A stretch of DNA of 64,000 nt. Origin: Salinispora arenicola (GTDB lineage Bacteria > Actinomycetota > Actinomycetes > Mycobacteriales > Micromonosporaceae). Made by a program: the position numbers and the translations under genes. The stretch is from positions 5,208,001-5,272,000 of the forward strand of contig NZ_VFOL01000001.1 in NCBI RefSeq assembly GCF_006716065.1, in the 5' to 3' direction. The notes under the pieces are model-generated. The model had not been told where the DNA came from. It saw nothing but the letters and a program-made list of their open reading frames with translations, and did no database searches. Positions 1 to 10,075 of this stretch are shown in pieces (the first letter of the stretch is position 1; every line of letters starts with the position of its first letter).

Positions 1-3000
1 TCGCAATAGCTGACTATTTCCCTAACGACCACCTCTTCGTCTAACCCTGGGGGAATTGGGACGCCATTTAGCTGCAGCGCACCGGAGGAGGTCCTGGTTA
101 GCTGATAGGTGTCATTTCCAGCAATCACCTCATCGTTACCTTTTGAAGACTTCTTCGACTTTGACTTGGGAAGCTTCCTGCCGCTGATTATGATTTTCCC
201 ACCGGTTTGGTGGGCGATTCGGCCTTCGCTTTTGCCTCCGCCTTCGAGGTGGGCTAGGCCGCTGGGGTCGCTGTAGGTGGTGGGGTTGTTGTTGGCGTAG
301 GTGTATCCGTTCCATTGTTGGGGGTCGGTGAGGTCCATGATGGGGTCGACGCTGATGAAGCGGCCGAGGGTGGGGTCGTATTGGCGGGCGTTGAGGTGGG
401 TGAGGCCGGTGGGGTCTTGGGTGCCGCCGAGGAAGCCTTTGTCTAGGCCGGTGGGCCAGGTGCCGGTGGTGGTGGTGGTGCGTTGTTGGCCGTAGGGCAG
501 GGTGCGGCGGGTGGCGGTGGTGAGGGTGGTGGCGTCGATGGTGAGGTGGGCGGTGCCGTGGTGGTCGCTGATGATCCAGTCGAGGTTGGTGGCGGTGCGG
601 ATGGCGATGGTTTGGCCGGCGAAGGTGTAGTAGCGGGTGGCGTTGGTGGTGCTGTTGGTGGTGTGGCGGATTTCGGTGCCGCCGGGGAGGTAGAGGGTTG
701 TGCCGGTGGGGTCGGTGCGGATGAGTCGGTTGCCGTTGGCGTCGTAGATGTAGCTGGTGTCGCCGGTGGTGTCGGTGGTGGTGGTGAGTTTGCCTTCGCG
801 GTCCCAGGTCAGGGTTTGGGTGTCGCCGGTGGTGGTGGGTCGGGTGGTGGTGTTACCGGCGTCGTCGTAGGTGTAGGTGCGGTTCCAGGTGTCGGCGCCG
901 GTGGCGGTGACGGTGGTGACGGCGTGTGGTCTGGGTTGACCGGGGTTGGGATAGGTGTAGGTGTGGGTGGTGTTGGTGGTGCCGTGGCGGGTTTCGGTGG
1001 TGCGGTTGCCGGTGTTGTCGAGGGTCCAGGTGTGCCAGTAGGGGTCGGTGGCTGCGTCGATCTGGTTCCAGGTGGTGGGGGTGGTGGTGCAGGTGCCGGA
1101 CTCGGGGGTCCAGGCTTCGGTCATGCGGCGGAGGTAGTCGAAGGTGAAGCATTGGTGGTCGGGGGTGCCGCCGGTGGGGGTGTCGTGGATTTCGGTGACG
1201 TTGCCGACGTCGTCGTAGGTGTAGGTGTGGTTCGCGGCTTCGGGTTTGAGTTCGGGGACGACGTTGGTGTTGGTGAGGCGGCGGGTGGGTTCGTCGATGG
1301 TGGAGGTGACAGCGACACGGCGGCCGAACTGGCCGAGTTGGTATTGGGTGAGTTGGTCGAGTTTGTTGTAGATGACGGTGTGGGCGTAGCTCTGGGCCGG
1401 GGAGAGGGAGCCGGCGGGGTTTCCGACGTCGGTGTAGCCGAGGATCAGGGTTTCGGCGGGGAGGTCGGCGGCGGCGGGCATGCCGATTCGCCAGGGCTGC
1501 CCGTTGGGCCGGTAGGTGTGGGTGGTGGTGTAGGTGCAGGTGTTCGGGCTCGCCGCGGCGCACAGCTGCGACTGGGAGTTGGGCAGCACGAGGCTGGTGG
1601 AGGTGGGTCGGCCGTAGGCGTCGTAGGCGTTGACCCGGCTGGTGTAGGGGTCACCGTTGGTGTAGCGGGTCGCTGCGGTGAGTTTGCCGATGCCGTTGGG
1701 CAGGGTGTCGTATTCCCACTCGGCGCGGATGCTCCCGCTGGGGGTGTCGTCGCGGACGCTGGTTTGGCGGCCGAGTTCGTCGTAGGTGTAGGCGATAGGG
1801 GATCGTCCGCTGCCCGTGCTGGTGGTGAGGTTGCCGGCGGCGTCGTAGATGCTGGTGGTGGTGCCATGGTCCGGATCGACTGCCTGGGTTTGCCGGCCGC
1901 GCAGGTCGTAGGTGTGGGACCACGTGTTGGCGCCGGTGACGTCGGTGACGGTTTCGAGTTGCCCGAGTGGGGTGTGGGTGTAGACGGTGGCGTCGAAGGT
2001 GGCCGGGTCGTCGCTGCCGACGTCGGCGGGGTTTTTGTACTGCCGCAGCGTGGTCTTGCGGCCATGGGCGTTGGTGATGGTGGTGGTGGCGGTGCCACCG
2101 GCCGGTGGGATGGTGTGGACGCGGTCACCGCCGTAGCTGGTGGTGGTACGCCACTTCTCCACGCCGTCACCGATGAGGATCTGCGCGGTCTGCCGTCCGG
2201 CGCCGTCAAAAATGTGTCGGGTGATCGAGGGAATTTGGCCCTGTGGGGTGGCCAGGCTTGTGTTCACCTCGGTGTTCGTGGAGTCGTAGTAGGGAGCGGA
2301 CGTCCACGCGGTGACGCCGAGGCTGTTGGTCATCGTGTCGGTGATCGTGCGTCCACCGCCGGTGGCCTGCAGCTGGGTCTGCCGCAGCCGCAGGAACCCG
2401 TCATACAGGTTCACCGACGTGCGGTACGTCCTCCCGGTCGGCAGCAGGGCCTCGGTGGTGACCGCGGTCGGGCCATCACTGTTGCGCACCTGGTAGGCGA
2501 ACTTGACACTGGGCGTGTGGGTGGCCTTGTTCCGGCCGGGCTTCCACACGTTGGTCAACCGGCCGAGACCGTCGTAGGTGAGGTCGGTGACCGCGCCGTT
2601 GGCGTCGGTGACCTTCGTCGGAGCAGCCCACGCCGGCGCCAGCAGCGTCGTGCTCGTGTGCCCCTTCGGGTTGGTCACCACCGTCTGCACAACCTGGCCG
2701 CCATTGGCGGTGGTGTGAGCCGTGGTGGTGGTGTGCCCACGCGGGTCGGTGACAGCGACGATCCGGCCGTTGGTGTCGTAGGCCATGGTGGAGGTGCGGG
2801 TATACACCGGCGTACTGCCGGTGAACGTCTCCAGTTCCTCCGTGCGCACCACGTTGCCCTTCGTGGGCGCCCGCCCGTGTGAGGAGTCGTCGACGTAGGT
2901 GTCATAGAACGACCGCGTCCGGCCGAGCACGGTGGCCGGATCGGCCGGGGTCGGCGCGCCAGCACACAGCCTGGACAGCGTCTCGACCTGCGACAGCCGG

Positions 3001-5834
3001 TCGATCATCCAAATGTTGTCGTTACGGGCGTAGCTGGTACGCGCGCACGTCTCATCCCCGGTGACGGCCTCGTCGCCGTGGTCCTCGACCGAGATTGGTA
3101 GGCCGTCGCTGTTGAAACTGGTGACGGTCTTGACGTAGCGGTGCCCACCAGCGGCGAGAGCGGTACGGGCGCGGGCGATGTCGGTGTCGACCATCCACGC
3201 CTTCGTGGTGATCCCGTCACGGCTACGGGTCGCGGTCGGCCCGTTGATCCACGGGTCGTTGCGGGTGGAGGACACCTCCGCGCCACTCGGCCCGTTCTTC
3301 GTGATCGTCTGCAACTCGAAGCCCTGCAGGGCCTCGTGGTCCTCGATCCTGCCACCCCACGAGTCGGTGACCCACACGTCCCGGACGCCGGAACTGGCCT
3401 TACCGCCGTCGAGACCGCGCAGGTAGCGGTGCTCAACCGCGGTCTGCTGCCCGGACGGGTCACCGTGCCGGACGGTCACCTTGCCGTAGCCGCGCCAGTC
3501 ACTCCAGGTGCGGTACTTGTCCTTGGTCAACTCGTCGGTGTTGTACGCCCACGCCGGAGTGTCATAGTCGTACATCGTGACCTCGGTCGGCTGGTCCGTG
3601 GCCGTGTCATCGAGATCGACCCGGGTGACCACATACTTGTGGAACCAGTCCAACGTCGGCTCACCCGCATCCGGGGAGTAGTACGACGGCATACACCGCT
3701 TCGTGTTAGAAGCCGGATCAGGCAGGGTGCTGCGGGTACAGTCCGCATCGGAGTAGGAGACGATGATGTCGCCGCCGGACTCGGTGCGGACCGCCTTGAT
3801 CCGCCACCGGTTCAACGCGGTACGCCCGTCGCCCGGGCCGTCGACCCGGTTCGGTAGCGGATGCGCGCCGGTGCTGAAGGTGATCTCCGGATCGGACACG
3901 GCGTCGCCGCCGGCGGTGCTGACATGCCCCGTGCGGGTGATACCCCGCAGCCACATCGGGGTCGACTCGCCGGTACCGGCGTTGATGAACTCCTGCCGCA
4001 GCGTCCACGACTCCACGTCCGCGTAGCTGGTGGCGCCGTTACGGGTCTGCGCGGTGACCTTCGTCAACCGGTGCGCCGTCCAGAACGTGGGCGCGCCCTG
4101 CGTGGTGCACGGCCCGGTCTTGCAGTACTGATCCCACGGGGTGTCATGCCAGTTGGCGGACACCGGGTCCGACGTCCACGCCGCCCCGCTCCAACACGAC
4201 GTCAGGCATCGTTCGGCGGTGGTGAACACCACCCGCAACGGCGCCGCCTCGCCGTACTCGGCATTCGCGCGCATCCCGTACTCGATACGCTTCAGATACC
4301 CGCCACGGTCATACGTGGTCCGCTGATCAGGGTCAAGGTCACGGGCGTAGGCGCCGGTCTCCGTGCCGTAGAAATACGCCATCGAGTTCGAATTCGGATC
4401 CACGACGTAGTCGAGGTTCCACCGCCACGCCTGCGCGCAGTACGCCTCCGCGAACGAAGACTTGTAGCACGGCTCACCGGAATTGTTCCCGAACACGGGC
4501 ACCGTCCACGTCGAGTCCGTGACCGGCTTACCACTGCTCCACCCCGGCAACCTGTGATAGCCGAAGAAATACTGCATACCGTCAGGGGTGGTGACCTTCC
4601 AGTACTCGTTATCGTTGTCCCCGTTACCCCGCGCCGAACTGGTCAGCCTCTCCACCCGAGTACCATCATCGTTACGCAGCCGCCACACCGACCCGTCGCG
4701 GATCAACTCCCCGGCGTGGCCGTTCAACGACAGGGTCGCGTTGTCGTTGAACCAGCACAGATCACCGGTCTTGTGCCCAGGGTTGTCATCAGCACACGAC
4801 TGGTACTTACGCTCGATGAACCCCGGCCAGGAATCCCACCCGTCACCGATCCACGAACCCTGATTGTTCGTCAACGCCGTCCGCCCGTCGATGCTGCCCG
4901 ACGAGTAGGAGAATCCGATATCCGGGGCCGGACCACCCAGCGACGGCGGCACCCGCAACGGATACGACCAGGAGAAGTCACCGGTCTGCGTCGACACCTG
5001 CCACTGCCCCGCCGGCGACAGGCTCGTCGCGGTGTAGTCACCGTTGTCACCCGACGCCTCGGCTTCGACAGCGAGCACCATCGCCGACTGCGCCCCCACC
5101 GACACCATTGCCGACACCTCACTATTGGCGGTGTCGTTGTCCGTCAACAGAGGTGTACGAGTGCGACACGCCTCGGCCTCCGGCGTGGACAGGGCACACT
5201 CCGGCAGCTCAACCAGACGAAGCCGCGACGCCCAACCCCCACCATAGGCCTGCGCGAACCCCGCATAGTCCACCTGAACCCGCGCCCGCCCCTCCCCAGG
5301 CTTCCCGTCGACGCGGGACGCCGACACCAGTAAACCCTCCACCCCAGCCCTGGCGGTGACCGCGCGGTCATGCACACTCACCTTCACCGCCGTCACCGCC
5401 GCGACGTCACTTCTACGCGGCAGCACGTCATCCACCGGCGACCCGGACGACACAGTGACCGGAAGAGAGCCAGCTCGGGCGCGCGGCGGACCAGTCAATC
5501 CCGCCCGAGTGCCGCGCGCCCGGCCGGCAGCCGCGCTCGCGGCAGCCACATCCGCAACCGCAGTCCCCGACGGCCACACGACCTTCTTCGCCCCTGCCAC
5601 GACACGGGAGTCGGCGTGATCCGCGCGGCCGGGCTTCGACGTGACAGCACGCGTCGCCACACCGGCAGCCTCCCTCGGTGTGGGCGCGTCCCACGTCGGC
5701 GCCGCCACCGCCTCCGGCTGCTCACCCCACATCGTCAGCGTCATCACCACCGACAAGCCAGCCGCCAGCCACACCGACCGACGTGTCCGCCCGCCGAAAC
5801 GCTGACCCCGACCCGCGTCTTCTGCACTCACCAC
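1..5834 (-). CDS. RHS/YD-repeat polymorphic toxin protein (3' end outside window)
   Basis: The frame is open from a GTG at 5834 through position 1, so more than 1,940 residues are present and the C-terminus is missing. The GTG follows AGGGGAG at about 6 bases; GTG 5831 is an alternative. The N-terminus has an Arg-Arg-containing signal segment (TRRSVWLAAGLSVVMTLTM) ending near AVAAP. Next comes the actinobacterial RHS N-terminal region (IGFSYSSGSIDGR, WIGDGWDSWPGFIERKYQSC), then many YD-type repeats. The conserved RHS core ends at about 260-460 (GLTHLNARQYDPTLGRFISVDP ... NNNPTTYSDPSGL). Everything after DPSGL (below about 258) is a variable C-terminal domain with a Lys/Ser-rich start (GRKLPKSKSKKSSKGN); in this family that position carries the toxin or effector. 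The family is a cell-surface or secreted polymorphic toxin; the effector type here is unrecognised. It probably shares a transcript with the LamG gene upstream. Confidence 0.93.
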   Translation of the reverse strand, partial: MVSAEDAGRGQRFGGRTRRSVWLAAGLSVVMTLTMWGEQPEAVAAPTWDAPTPREAAGVATRAVTSKPGRADHADSRVVAGAKKVVWPSGTAVADVAAASAAAGRARGTRAGLTGPPRARAGSLPVTVSSGSPVDDVLPRRSDVAAVTAVKVSVHDRAVTARAGVEGLLVSASRVDGKPGEGRARVQVDYAGFAQAYGGGWASRLRLVELPECALSTPEAEACRTRTPLLTDNDTANSEVSAMVSVGAQSAMVLAVEAEASGDNGDYTATSLSPAGQWQVSTQTGDFSWSYPLRVPPSLGGPAPDIGFSYSSGSIDGRTALTNNQGSWIGDGWDSWPGFIERKYQSCADDNPGHKTGDLCWFNDNATLSLNGHAGELIRDGSVWRLRNDDGTRVERLTSSARGNGDNDNEYWKVTTPDGMQYFFGYHRLPGWSSGKPVTDSTWTVPVFGNNSGEPCYKSSFAEAYCAQAWRWNLDYVVDPNSNSMAYFYGTETGAYARDLDPDQRTTYDRGGYLKRIEYGMRANAEYGEAAPLRVVFTTAERCLTSCWSGAAWTSDPVSANWHDTPWDQYCKTGPCTTQGAPTFWTAHRLTKVTAQTRNGATSYADVESWTLRQEFINAGTGESTPMWLRGITRTGHVSTAGGDAVSDPEITFSTGAHPLPNRVDGPGDGRTALNRWRIKAVRTESGGDIIVSYSDADCTRSTLPDPASNTKRCMPSYYSPDAGEPTLDWFHKYVVTRVDLDDTATDQPTEVTMYDYDTPAWAYNTDELTKDKYRTWSDWRGYGKVTVRHGDPSGQQTAVEHRYLRGLDGGKASSGVRDVWVTDSWGGRIEDHEALQGFELQTITKNGPSGAEVSSTRNDPWINGPTATRSRDGITTKAWMVDTDIARARTALAAGGHRYVKTVTSFNSDGLPISVEDHGDEAVTGDETCARTSYARNDNIWMIDRLSQVETLSRLCAGAPTPADPATVLGRTRSFYDTYVDDSSHGRAPTKGNVVRTEELETFTGSTPVYTRTSTMAYDTNGRIVAVTDPRGHTTTTAHTTANGGQVVQTVVTNPKGHTSTTLLAPAWAAPTKVTDANGAVTDLTYDGLGRLTNVWKPGRNKATHTPSVKFAYQVRNSDGPTAVTTEALLPTGRTYRTSVNLYDGFLRLRQTQLQATGGGRTITDTMTNSLGVTAWTSAPYYDSTNTEVNTSLATPQGQIPSITRHIFDGAGRQTAQILIGDGVEKWRTTTSYGGDRVHTIPPAGGTATTTITNAHGRKTTLRQYKNPADVGSDDPATFDATVYTHTPLGQLETVTDVTGANTWSHTYDLRGRQTQAVDPDHGTTTSIYDAAGNLTTSTGSGRSPIAYTYDELGRQTSVRDDTPSGSIRAEWEYDTLPNGIGKLTAATRYTNGDPYTSRVNAYDAYGRPTSTSLVLPNSQSQLCAAASPNTCTYTTTHTYRPNGQPWRIGMPAAADLPAETLILGYTDVGNPAGSLSPAQSYAHTVIYNKLDQLTQYQLGQFGRRVAVTSTIDEPTRRLTNTNVVPELKPEAANHTYTYDDVGNVTEIHDTPTGGTPDHQCFTFDYLRRMTEAWTPESGTCTTTPTTWNQIDAATDPYWHTWTLDNTGNRTTETRHGTTNTTHTYTYPNPGQPRPHAVTTVTATGADTWNRTYTYDDAGNTTTRPTTTGDTQTLTWDREGKLTTTTDTTGDTSYIYDANGNRLIRTDPTGTTLYLPGGTEIRHTTNSTTNATRYYTFAGQTIAIRTATNLDWIISDHHGTAHLTIDATTLTTATRRTLPYGQQRTTTTTGTWPTGLDKGFLGGTQDPTGLTHLNARQYDPTLGRFISVDPIMDLTDPQQWNGYTYANNNPTTYSDPSGLAHLEGGGKSEGRIAHQTGGKIIISGRKLPKSKSKKSSKGNDEVIAGNDTYQLTRTSSGALQLNGVPIPPGLDEEVVVREIVSYC

Positions 5835-6002
5835 GCCCGCTCCCCTACGCGTACCGACCTGACAGGCCCTACCGGTGCTACACAATCCTCAAATACGGGC
5901 GGTCCTCACCCACCCCACGCCGCGCCAGCCGATAGGCCTCGATGTCACCACCGCAACCCGGCTAGCCGGACTCGTGTATCAGCCCACGAGTTACCCGCCG
6001 CG

Positions 6003-8984
6003 TTACGAAAAGCTCATCTGACAAATCTCATTGTTACTCAGCACACGTTGGAAAACGTACACATCGGATAGACGACCAGTAAATTGGTAAGTGGGGCTGT
6101 CAATCGCACCCTGCGTCCCGCGACCAATAAGGAACGGGCCGCTGGCAGGCCGAGCCGACGTCAAGGCCGCCTCACCGAAATCACCCGCGCAAAACAGAGG
6201 ATCACCCATCACATGCACCCGAACCACATCCAACGTCGGGTCATACACACCGGCCAAGTGCACCCACTGATCCTCACTGACCGGCCACGACACCGGATCC
6301 GCGCAAGCCGTCGTCAACTCACCATCACCCGCGGCCATCGTGAAACAGAACCCACCCGCGCCACCGTTCGCGTCCCGCCGAAACTCCAGACTCAGATCAC
6401 TGGTGCCGTCCCCGGCCTGCGAAACGACCGACTGCACACTGCCCGACGCCAGATCCGTGAACTTCACCCACGCGGTCACCGTCAACGCCTTCGTCGTGTC
6501 CAGCACCGCGCTCGAGGTGGAGATCCCACCCGTGCCGTCGAAGCTAGCGACCTGCCCCCGCTCCGCATCCGCCGTCCACGTCACCCCCGACGACACCGCA
6601 CCAGGCATCGGCGTCACCGACGACCCGATCGGCGGACACACCCAATCCGCGCTGTCCTGGTTACCCCAGTCCCTCGCGGTCGCCCCGGACGTCTCGTCCA
6701 ACCGCCAGTTCCAACACCGGTTCGCGAGCGGCGTCACCCAGAACTGGTGCTCGACAGTCGGACCAACATTGCCCGCCACGTCCTTGGCCCTCACGTACAA
6801 CGTGTGCACCATGTCCGTAGCCGGCGTGTACGAACCGGTCGTCGCCGTGGCCGGATCACCACCCGTCGCCGCCACCGTCGTCACCGGCCCCGCATCCACC
6901 TGCCAGCTGAACTCCGCCGCGTCCGACACGGAGGCCAGCGTGAAGGTGCCCGCGGTACCCACCTCGGCGCCCCACTGCTTGCCGGGAAACTCACTGGACG
7001 CGACAGACGACACCCCCGGCGGAGACGTATCGACCGACAGCGTCTGCCACGGCGACCACCCACTCCACATGTACACCTCGTCCCCGGTGCGGGCCCGCCA
7101 GTAGTACGTGCCGCTCGTGAGCTTGCCGGCCGGAACCTTCCACACCGCCGTGCCCGCCGGAGACGTCCCCGGCGACGTGACCGGTGGCGTGTACGTGTGC
7201 ACCGGCGCCCAGGGCGAATAGTTCCACGCCGCCACCGTCGCCGAATCCGACGGCGCGGTCCGAACCTCGAAAATAGTCCGCAACTCGCCGCCAAATGGAT
7301 CCTGCACCGACACCTTCAACGTCGGGGTCGTCGTACGCACCCACGCCGGCGACACGCACTGCTGGTAGCAGTCAGTAGTCGTGGAGAACGCCTGCGGCAC
7401 AGGCTTGTAAGGTGCCAAGTCATAGGTGACGTTCAGGTAGATACCGGACGTGTAAAACTTCTTCCAATACCCGTACCACGTCTCGTACTCATTGTTTGTC
7501 GGGCTGCAGTTACACAAGCCGAGTGTGTAGATCGTAAAGCCGGAACTCGCGGCGTACTGAAGGTCATCCTTTAGGTACGCGTGGTCGAACACCGCGTTAG
7601 CGTCACCCTGATCGGGCTTCCCGCACCCGCCGCTCTCGTTGGCGCTACCCGCCCATGAACCCAGGTACGCCTGGGCCGACGACCCCAACGGCCGCGACTT
7701 CCACGGCATCCGACCACCACTGGCCACCGTGATGTTCCCACCCGGCCGGTACAGATAAACCGAAGTCGGATCGCAGGAGTACGAGTGATCCAGTGTCATC
7801 GTGACCTCAGCTGACACAATGTTCGTGCGCCGGATCGCTGACACATCGAACTCAAAGAACGACCGATACATCTCCCCGCTGCCATCCGACGGCGGCTGCC
7901 GACCCACACGCATCGCCGAGGCGTCGTTGTTCTCACCGTTACTGGTCTCGTACGCCCACTTCGACCGCTGCTTGCTCAACGCCGGATCGATGAAAATCGG
8001 ATACGTCACGGATGGATCGGTCAACAGCTGCACGTCAGGCACGACGCTCAACTCGTCCTCCACCACGGCCAACTCCACCGGCGCGGTCTTCGCCGCCTCA
8101 CCCGGAGCCGCCACACTCGACGCCTGCCCCGCGCCCGCGCCGTCGACCCCGCCGTCGACCGAACTCGTCCGCGCCAGCGATCGGGCCCCCACCGGGGGTG
8201 GCATCCGCGTCGAATCCCACATCACCGCCGCCGGTGAGGCCGCGAACAACCCACCGGTCGCGTCCACGACCCGCAGACCACCCTCCGGGGTCGACTCCAC
8301 CCGCACGTCCCCACCAATGCCATACCGCAAGTCCCGCAACACCGGGTTCGCCGCAGCCGAGGCTGTCTTCACCTCCAACACCCACTGGAACCCGTCCGCG
8401 GTCGACGTCACATGAAGGTCCACGTCGGGCAACACCGACGGATAGACGGCGGTGTCCCCCTCCACCCGCGGCTGCGGAAGCGGCCCAGCCGGCCACGACA
8501 ACGTGAACGTCGACGCGCCTTCCAGCCACGTCACCATCGGTTCCGAGCCCCCACCGGAGAACCGAACATCAGCCAACGTCGCCACCGGAACCACCGAGCC
8601 CTCCGGCCCACCAGCCCGCAACGACGTATCCACATCCCGCCACGATCCGTCGCCGCTCCGCACCCGCATCGGCTCCATCGCCCCGACGAACCGCGCCGTG
8701 CCGCCCGGCTCGACCGTCAACCGATTCTTCTCGGTCCGCTCACTCAGCGCCTCCACCGGCGACCCACAACGCTCCGCCATCTCCGCCGCCTGCGACACGT
8801 CCGCAGCCTCCGCCGCGCACGGCAACGGATCAGCCACAGCGGCCGCCGGCAGCGGCGGCGACAGCGCCACCACGCCAGCTACACCAAGAACCGCCACCAC
8901 CGCCGCGGCCGCCAACCGCCGCCACCGCACGGCAGACGCAGCCGGCACCACGGCACCCACAGTCAACTGACTCCCAGTCACCAC
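6003..8984 (-). CDS. Secreted DNRLRE/LamG-domain protein, partner of RHS gene
   Basis: About 993 residues. The N-terminus has a hydrophobic signal (RRLAAAAVVAVLGVAGVVAL ... PAAAVADP). A central DNRLRE-like region carries the Ser/Tyr-rich pattern typical of actinobacterial RHS-associated proteins (AYETSNGENND, YRSFFEFDVSAI, VYLYRPGGN). Fibronectin-like segments follow (YYWRARTGDEVYMWSGWSPW). The last 200 residues form a LamG/concanavalin-like domain (RCWNWRLDETSGATARDW, ALTVTAWVKF, YQFTGRLSDVYVFQRVLS). The start was placed at tandem GTG 8984/8981 behind a GGGGG run; the frame is open further to 9047. It ends 168 bases before the RHS start on the same strand. The likely role is a surface adhesion or display partner of the RHS protein; that is inference from context. 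Confidence 0.85.
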   Translation of the reverse strand: MVTGSQLTVGAVVPAASAVRWRRLAAAAVVAVLGVAGVVALSPPLPAAAVADPLPCAAEAADVSQAAEMAERCGSPVEALSERTEKNRLTVEPGGTARFVGAMEPMRVRSGDGSWRDVDTSLRAGGPEGSVVPVATLADVRFSGGGSEPMVTWLEGASTFTLSWPAGPLPQPRVEGDTAVYPSVLPDVDLHVTSTADGFQWVLEVKTASAAANPVLRDLRYGIGGDVRVESTPEGGLRVVDATGGLFAASPAAVMWDSTRMPPPVGARSLARTSSVDGGVDGAGAGQASSVAAPGEAAKTAPVELAVVEDELSVVPDVQLLTDPSVTYPIFIDPALSKQRSKWAYETSNGENNDASAMRVGRQPPSDGSGEMYRSFFEFDVSAIRRTNIVSAEVTMTLDHSYSCDPTSVYLYRPGGNITVASGGRMPWKSRPLGSSAQAYLGSWAGSANESGGCGKPDQGDANAVFDHAYLKDDLQYAASSGFTIYTLGLCNCSPTNNEYETWYGYWKKFYTSGIYLNVTYDLAPYKPVPQAFSTTTDCYQQCVSPAWVRTTTPTLKVSVQDPFGGELRTIFEVRTAPSDSATVAAWNYSPWAPVHTYTPPVTSPGTSPAGTAVWKVPAGKLTSGTYYWRARTGDEVYMWSGWSPWQTLSVDTSPPGVSSVASSEFPGKQWGAEVGTAGTFTLASVSDAAEFSWQVDAGPVTTVAATGGDPATATTGSYTPATDMVHTLYVRAKDVAGNVGPTVEHQFWVTPLANRCWNWRLDETSGATARDWGNQDSADWVCPPIGSSVTPMPGAVSSGVTWTADAERGQVASFDGTGGISTSSAVLDTTKALTVTAWVKFTDLASGSVQSVVSQAGDGTSDLSLEFRRDANGGAGGFCFTMAAGDGELTTACADPVSWPVSEDQWVHLAGVYDPTLDVVRVHVMGDPLFCAGDFGEAALTSARPASGPFLIGRGTQGAIDSPTYQFTGRLSDVYVFQRVLSNNEICQMSFS

Positions 8985-9403
8985 AACCCCCGTGAACGAA
9001 TCCGAATCCGACCGTCCGCACGAAGCCGGCCAGCCGCCCGCGCGCACACCCCGCTGATCACCGAGACCCCACCCTCACACCGCAAGACGCACCGGGACAG
9101 CAGCCGTCACCCGACGCGCCACAAACTCTCCCACTCGATCATCAGCCAACGCGGGCAAGACTCTAGAAACACCCCGCCGACAAACACAAGAGCAACTACA
9201 AACCGTTGGAACAAATGCCATAAAAAAAACCTAAAGGACAGGAAAACTACTGTGCGTAAGACCTCCTAAAAGCTCTAATAACCGCCAACCGGCACAAATC
9301 CCAATACAGGAATGTGTCGATCCAGAGCCAATCGCTGTCATTCTTGGCGACAGGTGCAGCCACAGGTCGGTAGCATCCGACAGTCAGCCGCCTGAGACGC
9401 GGA
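8985..9403. other. Intergenic region, AT-richer than surroundings
   Basis: No gene is supported between the Crp-type gene stop and the LamG start. It should hold the promoter of the LamG-RHS unit (minus strand). It contains an unusual run of eight A on the plus strand near 9222-9230 (T8 on the minus strand) and an AGGAGGT on the minus strand near 9265-9271 that is not followed by a good start codon. A 43-codon minus-strand frame starting at the ATG beside the T8 run looks unconvincing. Confidence 0.5.
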
Positions 9404-10075
9404 TCAGTCCGGCGCGCACCCGGCCGCTCGCCGCCGCAACGCGTCGAGGTCGAGCACCACGACCGAGAGGCGACTGGTGCGCACCCAGCCCGAGTCGCGT
9501 AACACACGCAGGGACTTGGTGACAGCCTCCCGTGACGCACCGATCCAGCCGGCCAGCTCGTCCTGGGACAGCCGGACGGCGACGTGGATGCCGTTGTCCA
9601 CCGGGGTGCCGAACCGTTCGGCCAGTTCCACCAGGCGGGCCGCCACGCGGCCGGTACTGTCCTGGGCGCCGAACTCGATTCGTTTGCGGTCGGCGTCACG
9701 CAACCGTTCCGCGAGTAGCCGCATGAGCTGGAAGGCGACGCGTCCCTGTTGTTGCAGGTACTCCTGGAATCCGGCCGGTGGCATGACGAGTGCGGTGACG
9801 GGGTCCAGCGCCTGCACGGTTGCCGAGCGTGGCAGACGGTCTACTGCGGACAGTTCGCCGAGGAGTGCTCCGGGTCCGCGTACCGCGAGCAGGATCTCGG
9901 TGCCGGAGGCACTGTGGCAAGAGGCTTTGACCCGGCCGGCGACGAGGGCGGCGACCCATCCTGATTGGTCGGCTTCGCGGAAGAGGACGTCGCCGCGTTG
10001 CCAGTGGCGGGTGGTGGCGCGTTGGCGGAAGGCGTCGCGTTCGCTGTCGGTCAGGGTGCTCCAGAACTCGTTCAC
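9404..10075 (-). CDS. Crp/Fnr family transcriptional regulator
   Basis: About 223 residues. An N-terminal cyclic-nucleotide-binding beta-barrel spans about residues 10-125 (QRGDVLFREADQSGWVAALV, GPGALLGELSAVDRLPRSATV, which is the phosphate-binding cassette with GELS and RSATV). A dimerisation helix and a C-terminal winged helix follow (LSQDELAGWIGASREAVTKS as the HTH, SGWVRTSR). The GTG at 10075 overlaps the TGA of the cyclase upstream by four bases (GTGA), so the two genes are translationally coupled. The frame extends further upstream inside the cyclase gene, but that start would be unlikely. The coupling suggests this regulator senses the cyclase product, probably cAMP; this is inference. 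The R-S-A-T motif of the binding pocket is intact. Confidence 0.93.
   Translation of the reverse strand: MNEFWSTLTDSERDAFRQRATTRHWQRGDVLFREADQSGWVAALVAGRVKASCHSASGTEILLAVRGPGALLGELSAVDRLPRSATVQALDPVTALVMPPAGFQEYLQQQGRVAFQLMRLLAERLRDADRKRIEFGAQDSTGRVAARLVELAERFGTPVDNGIHVAVRLSQDELAGWIGASREAVTKSLRVLRDSGWVRTSRLSVVVLDLDALRRRAAGCAPD

Noticed and set aside
483-2882. Long plus-strand open frame of about 800 codons, very rich in Gly and Val
   Set aside because: It is the antisense shadow of the YD-repeat coding region, whose minus-strand frame is uninterrupted and encodes recognisable RHS motifs.
5370-6071. Plus-strand frame of 233 codons over the start of the RHS gene
   Set aside because: Antisense to the signal-peptide region of the RHS gene; Arg/His-rich shadow composition and no recognisable domain.
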